NCBI GenBank assembly: GCA_025060085.1
Contig: JANXCM010000030.1
Location: 1 to 6,358 of the forward strand
Origin: Patescibacteria group bacterium
Lineage (GTDB): Bacteria; Patescibacteriota; Minisyncoccia; UBA6257; HR35
DNA length: 6,358 nt
Direction: 5' to 3'
The position numbers and the translations under genes are program-made. The notes beneath the pieces are model-generated. The model searched no databases, was not told the origin of the DNA, and worked only from the letters and a program-made list of their open reading frames with translations. Shown one piece after another: positions 1-5,228 of this stretch; positions within the stretch are counted from its first letter, which is position 1; the number at the start of each line of letters is the position of its first letter.

Positions 1-560
1 TCCCACTTTATAAGATCTGATCACTAAAACAGTAATAAAAGATCTTAACTTTATTAAAAAAAAAAGTTTGAGTCCCACTTTATAAGATATGATCACTAAA
101 ACAGAGATTGGTAAAATTCTTCATCGTCAATTAGTTCTGGAGTTTGAGTCCCACTTTATAAGATATGATCACTAAAACGGCTATAATGCTATTTTCAATG
201 AACTTTCAACCTTCAAGTTTGAGTCCCACTTTATAAGATATGATCACTAAAACGGATGTATATATATAAATAAGGGGGCGAAAAAAAGTAATCGTTTGAG
301 TCCCACTTTATAAGATATGATCACTAAAACTGCCTTTCGTGAAGATATCCTTAACATTATCTATAACCTCTAAAAAGTTTGAGTCCCACTTTATAAGATA
401 TGATCACTAAAACAGTTTGTCGTTCATTTTTTTAGGTTCTTTAAAGAGGTTTGAGTCCCACTTTATAAGATATGATCACTAAAACGGATTAGCATTTAAA
501 ACTTTTGGAATTTCTTTTGGAGAGTTTGAGTCCCACTTTATAAGATATGATCACTAAAGA
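1..560 (+). CRISPR. CRISPR array, 37-nt repeats, seven complete spacers, truncated by the window start
   Basis: Eight repeat copies are visible: 1-30 (last 30 nt of a repeat), 66-102, 142-178, 217-253, 294-330, 377-413, 449-485 and 524-560. The repeat starts GTTTGAGTCC and ends ATCACTAAAAC. Copies 2-7 are identical. The first visible copy has one substitution (GATCTG instead of GATATG), and the last loses its 3' end (CTAAAGA instead of CTAAAAC). Spacers are unique and measure 35, 39, 38, 40, 46, 35 and 38 nt. The eroded final repeat suggests that 560 is the leader-distal end and that leader and cas genes lie left of the window; this is inference. Type cannot be assigned without cas genes. The GTTT...AAAAC ends, and the reverse complement beginning GTTTTAG, recall type II repeats, but the 35-46 nt spacers are longer than the roughly 30 nt usual for type II and fit type I or III better. 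Confidence 0.97.
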
Positions 561-794
561 AAGATAGCGATTATTGCGAAGAGTGATTATTTTAAAGTAA
601 AAATTAATTCTGGTCCATTTTGATTATATAGACAATTGATTTATGAATTTGCTGAATTGAATAAGTGTGATATTAAAATAATAATATCTAATGCAATTAA
701 AAGTAAAATTACAATTAGTTCGATAAAAGAAATTTTTATCCTTGGTTTTGGTTCCAGGCTGTGTTTTGGTGATTATAGGAAATATTTGAAATAA
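558..794 (+). pseudogene. Decayed reading frame of unknown function next to the CRISPR array
   Basis: Reading from the last degenerate repeat, one frame stays open to TAA at 792-794, apart from a single TGA at 621-623. It encodes a protein-like stretch with segments such as IAIIAKSDYFKVKINSGPF before the TGA and LYRQLIYEFAELNKCDIKII after it, ending FGDYRKYLK. There is no in-frame ATG on either side of the TGA, and no SD sequence. It looks like the 3' part of a gene whose 5' end was lost at the CRISPR boundary and which then took a nonsense mutation (TGG to TGA would explain it). The frame stops 22 nt before the next gene. I do not recognise the family. It could also be chance openness in AT-rich DNA, although the amino-acid composition looks protein-like. 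Confidence 0.4.
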
Positions 795-816
795 ATAATA
801 TTTTTATTAGGAAAAT

Positions 817-2034
817 ATGCTTAACAATTATAAATTTCCGTTAATATTCGCTCTAGTTTATTTCTTTTCACCTAATGGTTTATCATCTTTGCCTAATTTA
901 ACCTTGAATTTTATTTTGAGAGAAAATCTTCAATTAACTGCTACTCAGCTGGCTTATTTTAGTGCGATTACTATTTTAGGATGGGCAATAAAACCAATTT
1001 GGGGATTAATTTCAGATTTATTTTCTCTTTGGGGAAGCAAGAGAAAAAGTTATCTTATTTTGACTAGTTTGATTGCGAGTTTATGTTGGTTAATTTTGGC
1101 TTTAACTACTGATTATAGTGTTTGGTTGTTATTAATTATTTTGACTATTTCTTCTTTTGCTTATGCTTTTCAAGATGTTGTTACTGATGCTTTAATGATT
1201 GAAGTAGGTAAAAAAGAAAAAAGATTAATTGATTTTCAATCAATTCAATGGTTTGCTGTTTCTTTAGCTCAGGTAATTACTGGTTTTGCTGGTGGTTTAG
1301 TAGCTGAAAAATTAAGAGCTCAAACAACTTTTGGTTTAGCTACCATTTTCCCTCTAATTATCGCTATAATCACACTTTTTCTTTTAAAAAATATTAAAGA
1401 AAATCCAATTTTAAAATTTCAAGAATTTAAAATCAATTTTAAAAAACTAATTTTTAATAGGGAATTTATTTTAATTAATCTTTTTCTTTTTTTATGGCGA
1501 TTTTCTCCTTCTTTCGGTGCTCCAATGTTTTATTATCAGGTTGATGTTTTGAAATTTTCTAAATTATTTTTAGGTTCTCTATCTTCTTTGGGTGCTATTG
1601 GTAGTGTTTTAGGAACTGTTGTTTTTTATTATTTAGCTAAGAGAATAAAACTTAAAAAATTAATTTTTTGGTCAGTTTTATTAGGTGGTCTTCTAACTTT
1701 TTGGAGTTTAATTTATTTAACTTCCTGGGCAAAGGCTAATTTAGATTTAGTAAAGTTTTTAGCTATTTTTGAAAGTCTTGTTTTTGGAGCTTTAAGTATT
1801 ATTTTCTTTTTAACCATTCTTACTTTTGCCGCTCAAAAAACAGAAGCAAACTTAGCTGGCAGTATTTTTGCTTTTTTTACTTCAATAATGAATCTTGGTT
1901 TAATGGGATCAAATTTTCTTGGAGGTTTATTATATGAAAAAATAGGATTGTTCTATTTAATAATTGTTTCCGGAATCACTTCTTTGTTTATTTTAATTTT
2001 TATTCCCTTTTTGAGGATTGAAAATAATAATTAA
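817..2034 (+). CDS. MFS transporter, BT1 (folate/biopterin transporter)-like
   Basis: This is a 405-residue integral membrane protein with about twelve hydrophobic segments and no signal peptide, as expected for the major facilitator superfamily. Family signatures point to BT1-type carriers: KPIWGLISD at residues 59-67 followed by GSKRKSYLIL (73-82), the loop 2/3 MFS motif; FQDVVTDALMIE at 118-129, matching the DVxxDaLvvE element of that family; WRFSPSFGAPMFYY at 227-240 opening the second half; and a TEANLAGSIFAFFTSIMNLG region at 342-361. Known BT1 members move folates, pterins or other small solutes in protozoa, plants and cyanobacteria; the substrate here is not readable from sequence. 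The start is supported by AGGA at 809-812, 4 nt before the ATG. The gene follows the remnant after the CRISPR array and precedes a charged unknown protein on the same strand with a 71-nt gap. A general MFS exporter is the main alternative. Confidence 0.85.
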   Translation: MLNNYKFPLIFALVYFFSPNGLSSLPNLTLNFILRENLQLTATQLAYFSAITILGWAIKPIWGLISDLFSLWGSKRKSYLILTSLIASLCWLILALTTDYSVWLLLIILTISSFAYAFQDVVTDALMIEVGKKEKRLIDFQSIQWFAVSLAQVITGFAGGLVAEKLRAQTTFGLATIFPLIIAIITLFLLKNIKENPILKFQEFKINFKKLIFNREFILINLFLFLWRFSPSFGAPMFYYQVDVLKFSKLFLGSLSSLGAIGSVLGTVVFYYLAKRIKLKKLIFWSVLLGGLLTFWSLIYLTSWAKANLDLVKFLAIFESLVFGALSIIFFLTILTFAAQKTEANLAGSIFAFFTSIMNLGLMGSNFLGGLLYEKIGLFYLIIVSGITSLFILIFIPFLRIENNN

Positions 2035-2105
2035 TGAAAATTTTTTTAAAATGAAGATATTAAATTTTTAAATAATTTTTAAGCAATACTCCAAATTTAA
2101 AAAAA

Positions 2106-2570
2106 ATGGAAAATATCAAAAAAAATAATAAAGATAAAAAACTTGTACCGGATTATGCTGGCTTTGATCCTAAAAAACTTAAAGGTTATCCTTTTGAAAG
2201 AACTATTGAAAGATTTGAAAGATATATAAAATTAAATGATGAATTAGAAGATAAAATTGATAAATTATTGATTCTTATTCAAGAAAATAATGGAATTTTG
2301 ACAGAGGAATTAATTGAAAAATTTGAAGAAATTTATCCACTTTTTGAAGAATTAAATAATTTTTATCTTTTTCTTGAATCTGAAAGAAGATCGAGAGAAC
2401 CATCAATAAAAAAGAGAGGTAGAAAAAAATTAGAAAAATTAACTCCACAAGAAGAGAAACTTAGACAATTAGAAGAAGAATTTAGAAAAAAACATACCAA
2501 ACTTTCTAATAAGTTTTTTTCTATTTGGGAAAAATTACCTTCTACTCATGAATTTCTTAAAAAATTTTAA
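2106..2570 (+). CDS. Highly charged, helical protein of unknown function
   Basis: This is a 154-residue soluble protein with no membrane segment or signal peptide, very rich in Lys and Glu. The N-terminal 30 residues are Lys/Pro-containing and probably extended (VPDYAGFDPKKLKGYPF). Residues about 31-95 read as long amphipathic helices with alternating acidic and hydrophobic positions. A strongly basic patch, KKRGRKK (102-108), follows, then a second helical stretch, about 113-142, with coiled-coil character. The basic patch could contact nucleic acid, but no recognised DNA- or RNA-binding fold is apparent. I do not recognise the family. The ATG lies in an A-run without an SD sequence, as in several neighbours. 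It is on the same strand as the transporter 71 nt upstream and converges on tgt with 29 nt between the two stop codons. The ORF length and coherent charge pattern support a real gene. Confidence 0.75.
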   Translation: MENIKKNNKDKKLVPDYAGFDPKKLKGYPFERTIERFERYIKLNDELEDKIDKLLILIQENNGILTEELIEKFEEIYPLFEELNNFYLFLESERRSREPSIKKRGRKKLEKLTPQEEKLRQLEEEFRKKHTKLSNKFFSIWEKLPSTHEFLKKF

Positions 2571-2599
2571 CCATAACAAGATTTCTAAGAATATTTAAA

Positions 2600-3787
2600 T
2601 TACTTATTAATTTTATTCATAATTTTTCTTTTAAATTCTAAAAATTTATTCATTTTTATCGCTTTTCTTATTTCTTTGAATAAATTTAATATCCAAAAAA
2701 TATTATGTTCAACCATTAATATTACAGCATAAATTTCTTTTTCTCTGAAAAGATGACAAATATAAGCTCGAGTGTATTTCTTACAAACTTCACAATGACA
2801 ATTAACATCTATTGGTTTTCTGTCTTTTAAATATCTTGATGATTTTAAATTTAATCTTCCCTTAAAAGTGAAAACTGTTCCGTGTCTTGCCCATCTGGTT
2901 GGAATGACACAGTCAAAAAGATCTATTCCTAATTCCACCGAATTTAAAATATCATCAACTTCACCTATTCCTAAAAGATGACGTGGTTTGTTTTCATCTA
3001 AATATGGCAATGTCCAATTTAATACCTTAATAATATCCTTTTTACTTTTTCCTAAACTGCCTCCTATACCAAAACCAAAAAAGGGCAGAGAATTAATAAA
3101 TTTTGCTGATTCTTTTCTTAAATCTTCATATTCTCCACCCTGAACAATGCCAAACATTATTTGTTTTTTATTATTACCAAAAGCCTTTAAACATCTAACT
3201 GCCCAAGAATGAGTTCTTTTTAAAGCGAGTTTAGTGTAATCATAGCCTGAAAGAGCAGAAGTACATTCATCAAAAGAGAAAATAATATCTGCTCCTAGTA
3301 TTTTTTGAATTTTAATCGAAAGCTCAGGAGTTAAGAACAATTTTTTTCCATCATAAGGAGAAATAAATTTAACTCCTTCATCGTATATTTTAACTAAATT
3401 TTTTGATCCATTTCTAAGGTTTTCTTTGTTTTCAGAAGGGAAAATATTGGCTATCTTTCCAACTCCATGTTCCATACCAAAACCCAAACTAAAAACTTGA
3501 AAACCACCACTATCAGTCATCAAAGGATAATCAATATTTAAAAATTTATGTAGACCACCAAATTTTTCAACAATCTTATAACGCTCGTTATGAAAAAAAT
3601 GAAAAGTATTAATCATAAAAATTTCCGCACCAAATTTTTTAGCTTTTTCAAAAGATATTCCACGTATAGCACCTTTTGTTCCAACTATAGCTAAATTAGG
3701 TGTGTAAATTACACCGTGGGGAGTTTTTAATAATCCTAACCTTGCTTTAGTTTTTTTATCTCTTTTAATAATTTTGAAATTAAACAT
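2600..3787 (-). CDS. tgt: Bacterial-type tRNA-guanine (queuine) transglycosylase
   Basis: The 395-residue enzyme exchanges guanine-34 in GUN-anticodon tRNAs for a 7-deazaguanine (preQ1 in most bacteria, queuine in eukaryotes and some bacteria). The key residues of the TIM-barrel family are present: Asp92 in MTDSGGFQ, Asp173 in SFDEC, Gln216 in GIVQGG, the base-pocket loop IGGSLG (241-246), and the nucleophile Asp292 in LFDCVIPTR. The zinc site is Cys330, Cys332, Cys335 and His361. Length is slightly above the usual 370-385. The pocket loop differs from the typical bacterial GGLAVGE: Ser replaces Leu, and Gly246 stands where Val occurs in Zymomonas Tgt. Gly at that position is known from queuine-using eukaryotic enzymes, although Cys175 remains bacterial-like. 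The start codon immediately follows the TAG of the upstream queuosine-salvage gene and has no SD of its own, so translational coupling is likely. Confidence 0.96.
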   Translation of the reverse strand: MFNFKIIKRDKKTKARLGLLKTPHGVIYTPNLAIVGTKGAIRGISFEKAKKFGAEIFMINTFHFFHNERYKIVEKFGGLHKFLNIDYPLMTDSGGFQVFSLGFGMEHGVGKIANIFPSENKENLRNGSKNLVKIYDEGVKFISPYDGKKLFLTPELSIKIQKILGADIIFSFDECTSALSGYDYTKLALKRTHSWAVRCLKAFGNNKKQIMFGIVQGGEYEDLRKESAKFINSLPFFGFGIGGSLGKSKKDIIKVLNWTLPYLDENKPRHLLGIGEVDDILNSVELGIDLFDCVIPTRWARHGTVFTFKGRLNLKSSRYLKDRKPIDVNCHCEVCKKYTRAYICHLFREKEIYAVILMVEHNIFWILNLFKEIRKAIKMNKFLEFKRKIMNKINK

Positions 3788-4672
3788 CTAATAAAAAATT
3801 GTTTTTATTTTTGGTGGAGGAATTTTTAATTTAATTTTATTAGCCATATTCCACAAAAGATTATCAACTTGATAAGAAGGTAATTTTAATTTAATACTAA
3901 TTTCTTCGCCTAATATTATACTGGCCCACCTCAATTCATTTGCCATAACAGATTTATCTTTTATTATTTTACCTTGTTTGATTTTATTTAAATAATTTTC
4001 ATTTAGCTTAATAATTTCCAAATTCAGGAATAATTGAGGTAATTTGTAATCAGCGAAAACAGTTAATTCTTCTAATTCTTCTTTGAATTTTTTTTCTAAA
4101 TTAAAAGCTAAAATATATTCGAAATATAAAAGTTGATTGGGTTTTAAAAAATATAATTCGTTAGTATAATCACAAAATTTTTTTAATTGAAATAATTTTT
4201 GACAAAAAATTAAAGGTTGTTTATTTTCTTCAAAATAGTTATTAAAGTTCCCAAAATAATATTTATTTAACCAAACTAGCGATTGTTTAAATAACTTAAA
4301 TCTAAGTTTTGTTAAAGATAAGTTCTCAAGGGGAGAAATAATAACTTTGAATTTTTTAAAATCTATCTTATTATAATCCTGATTTATTAAATTTTTAACT
4401 CTTTGAAATAAACCATAAAATTCATTCTTTTTTGAATTCTGCCAATTTTTAGGAAACTCCCATAAGCGAAAATCTAAAATTCTTAAAAAGAAAATAAAAT
4501 TAGCCAGTCTATTTTTATCAATCGAAGAGCATAATTTTTTAAAATAATCAAGATCAAGCTTATTAAATTTTTTAAAAAGTAATAGTTTCTCTCTACTAAT
4601 ATTTTCTATCTCTAAAATTTTGAATTTATATTTGGAATTATGACTTAGAATAAAATCTTTAAGATTCTTCAT
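3788..4672 (-). CDS. qng1: Queuosine salvage protein, Q-nucleotide N-glycosylase (Qng1/DUF2419 family)
   Basis: The 294-residue protein matches the queuosine salvage family, which hydrolyses queuosine 5'-monophosphate to release queuine. Family landmarks seen in order: FLRILDFRLWEF (62-73), equivalent to the LNFCFW segment; FLKPNQLLYFEY (175-186), at the KRAQ-type helix; FADYKLPQ (206-213), the diagnostic FADYRVPQ element with Asp208; NELRWASI (245-252), matching the EIR..SI segment; DNLLWNMANK (270-279); and a C-terminus PPPKIKTIFY (285-294) resembling the PHHRTRTIYY ending of the family. The length is usual. Overall divergence is high, so the assignment rests on ordered motifs rather than global identity. 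Its TAG stop directly abuts the tgt ATG. Together they form a substrate-to-tRNA salvage module: glycosylase product queuine, transglycosylase substrate queuine. The protein is probably cytosolic, with no signal peptide or membrane segment. The ATG at 4672 has no clear SD. Confidence 0.85.
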   Translation of the reverse strand: MKNLKDFILSHNSKYKFKILEIENISREKLLLFKKFNKLDLDYFKKLCSSIDKNRLANFIFFLRILDFRLWEFPKNWQNSKKNEFYGLFQRVKNLINQDYNKIDFKKFKVIISPLENLSLTKLRFKLFKQSLVWLNKYYFGNFNNYFEENKQPLIFCQKLFQLKKFCDYTNELYFLKPNQLLYFEYILAFNLEKKFKEELEELTVFADYKLPQLFLNLEIIKLNENYLNKIKQGKIIKDKSVMANELRWASIILGEEISIKLKLPSYQVDNLLWNMANKIKLKIPPPKIKTIFY

Positions 4673-4795
4673 AGCTTAAAATTTAATTTTTTAATATTAA
4701 ACTTTAAATAATAACCATAAATATAAAAAGTTTAAAAATTCTCTATTATTTTAAAATTAATACTAAAAATATTAAAAAATAGGATTTTTTAGGTA
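4673..4795. other. Extremely AT-rich divergent intergenic spacer
   Basis: This stretch separates the minus-strand queuosine-salvage operon from the plus-strand GC-rich cassette. It is almost entirely A and T, with many TATA-like words on both strands, so the operon promoter must lie here but no single -10/-35 pair can be chosen. I see no open frame or RNA gene in it. Confidence 0.5.
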
Positions 4796-4823
4796 TTGAC
4801 AAAAATAAAAATTATGTTACTAA
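4796..4823 (+). promoter_or_regulatory. Predicted sigma70-type promoter of the small-ORF cassette
   Basis: A perfect -35 hexamer TTGACA (4796-4801) is followed after 16 nt by TACTAA (4818-4823), preceded by an extended -10 TG at 4815-4816. The -10 match is only moderate (three of six), so the exact -10 is uncertain. The position, 33 nt before a strong SD and start codon, supports a promoter. Transcription would begin near 4830, inside the adjacent palindrome. Confidence 0.55.
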
Positions 4824-4837
4824 ATAAGATTAGTAAC
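4816..4837. repeat. Perfect 8-bp inverted repeat, candidate operator
   Basis: GTTACTAA (4816-4823) and TTAGTAAC (4830-4837) are exact reverse complements separated by six bases, ATAAGA. The palindrome overlaps the predicted -10 and transcription start and ends 5 nt before the SD region. Dyads of this size and place are typical repressor operators. If transcribed whole, it could instead form a weak 5'-leader hairpin. No regulator gene is seen in the window. Confidence 0.6.
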
Positions 4838-4842
4838 CTATG

Positions 4843-4849
4843 AGGAGGT
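4843..4849 (+). promoter_or_regulatory. Strong Shine-Dalgarno site of the first small ORF
   Basis: AGGAGGT matches the consensus anti-16S site perfectly and lies 6 nt before ATG 4856. It stands out because the neighbouring host genes have weak SD sequences or none. It is the best argument that the tiny ORF is translated. Confidence 0.8.
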
Positions 4850-4855
4850 AATCTT

Positions 4856-4960
4856 ATGGCGAGAGCACCACGTGAAGACCTAGGCGAACTCCTACACCGT
4901 GAGTTAAGTGAGGTAGTTGCAAGTTTAATCTTCCTGTCTATCTTATTAGGTACGATATAG
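4856..4960 (+). CDS. Small protein (34 aa) with hydrophobic C-terminus, unknown
   Basis: The ORF encodes a charged N-terminal part (MARAPREDLGELLHRELSE) followed by a hydrophobic run, VVASLIFLSILLGTI, ending at TAG 4958-4960. The hydrophobic stretch is about 15 residues, just short of a full membrane span. The perfect SD at the right distance and the dedicated promoter support translation. Codon choice (GCG, CGT, GGC, CTA, CAC) is unlike the A/T-ending codons of the neighbours, suggesting foreign origin. The ORF ends in mid-helix, and the -1 frame continues a hydrophobic sequence, so it may be the first part of a frameshifted two-helix protein of about 102 residues that includes the next ORF. 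I do not recognise a family. Confidence 0.6.
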   Translation: MARAPREDLGELLHRELSEVVASLIFLSILLGTI

Positions 4961-4965
4961 GAGGG
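4959..4965 (+). promoter_or_regulatory. Second Shine-Dalgarno site, deciding a CTG start
   Basis: AGGAGGG overlaps the stop codon of the first small ORF. Exactly 6 nt downstream is CTG 4972, the same spacing as in the first ORF. No ATG, GTG or TTG in the downstream frame lies at a suitable distance; the first in-frame TTG is at 5023 and the first ATG at 5026. If the frameshift reading is correct, this site would instead be coding sequence or a slippage stimulator. Confidence 0.55.
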
Positions 4966-4971
4966 ATCAGT

Positions 4972-5163
4972 CTGGCGACAACTATTTATGAGTGGGCCAA
5001 AAATAATTGGCCTGCGGCAACATTGATGGGTGTAGTTTTTTGTTTCAGTATAGGGGCTACCGGCTTGTTAAAGATGGCATTCGTTCTTCAACTCGACAAA
5101 AAAAACAAACCAACATCTCCCCAAGATTCTTCATCACCAACTACACCCACTCAAGAGCGATAA
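4972..5163 (+). CDS. Small single-span membrane protein (63 aa), probable CTG start
   Basis: From CTG 4972 the frame runs 63 codons to TAA 5161-5163, just before the terminator. It has a short N-terminal part (ATTIYEWAKNNWP), one clear membrane segment of about 23 residues (AATLMGVVFCFSIGATGLLKMAFVL, residues about 15-39), then a positive and Pro/Ser/Thr-rich polar tail (DKKNKPTSPQ onward). The layout resembles small phage or stress membrane proteins such as holin-like peptides, but no family is recognised and this comparison is only architectural. CTG starts are rare. The choice rests on the SD spacing; the frame is actually open from 4912, so a -1 frameshift from the upstream ORF is the main alternative. 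Base composition is GC-richer than the neighbours. Confidence 0.55.
   Translation: MATTIYEWAKNNWPAATLMGVVFCFSIGATGLLKMAFVLQLDKKNKPTSPQDSSSPTTPTQER
4994..5013 (+). repeat. GC-rich hairpin inside the second small ORF
   Basis: GGCCAA (4995-5000) and TTGGCC (5007-5012) pair perfectly around the loop AAATAA. Flanking G4994 and T5013 can add a G-U pair. It falls in codons for E-W-A-K-N-N-W-P, so it may be incidental to coding or may be a structural element of the transcript. Confidence 0.55.
5027..5149 (+). repeat. 11-bp long-range inverted repeat
   Basis: TGGGTGTAGTT (5027-5037) and AACTACACCCA (5139-5149) are exact reverse complements about 100 nt apart, the second arm ending 20 nt before the terminator. 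The transcript could fold so that the membrane-span coding region is closed by this helix. Confidence 0.6.
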
Positions 5164-5168
5164 ACCCT

Positions 5169-5196
5169 AAAAACCCCCTATAATGAGGGTTTTTTT
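5169..5196 (+). terminator. Rho-independent terminator, possibly bidirectional
   Basis: AAAAACCC pairs with GGGTTTTT; an inner C-G pair (5178/5185) after one mismatch leaves a TATAAT loop, and the stem is followed by a T-run to 5196. It begins 5 nt after the stop of the second small ORF. On the minus strand the same stem, followed by TTTTTAGGG, could also end the nitrilase-family transcript, whose stop lies 33 nt away. Confidence 0.85.
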
Positions 5197-5228
5197 ATTT
5201 TTTTAAAATTTACTAAAATTTATGTTTT

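Noticed and set aside
735..770. Heme-binding cytochrome P450-like motif (GFGSRLCFG) in the decayed frame
   Set aside because: It lacks the leading Phe in register, the frame is under 80 codons, and nothing else resembles a P450. Coincidence is far likelier.
558..794. TGA read as Gly or Trp (alternative code), which would make the 558-794 frame continuous
   Set aside because: The long genes contain no in-frame TGA over about 1,500 codons, use GGN for Gly and TGG for Trp, and look full length. All visible genes end in TAA or TAG, which is also expected in AT-rich DNA. Standard code plus a nonsense mutation is simpler.
2571..2599. TTCTAAGAA palindrome between the converging genes as a bidirectional terminator
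   Set aside because: The dyad is very short, AT-rich and has no useful T-run, so a terminator cannot be supported.
4673..4795. Specific minus-strand promoter for the qng1-tgt operon
   Set aside because: The sequence is so AT-rich that many equally good -10-like words exist and no convincing -35 pairs with one of them.
4840..5200. GC island as RNase P RNA, tmRNA or SRP RNA
   Set aside because: I looked for conserved RNase P cores, the tmRNA ends and tag region, and SRP loops and found none. Two SD-led reading frames fit better, although an unknown structured RNA stays open as a finding.
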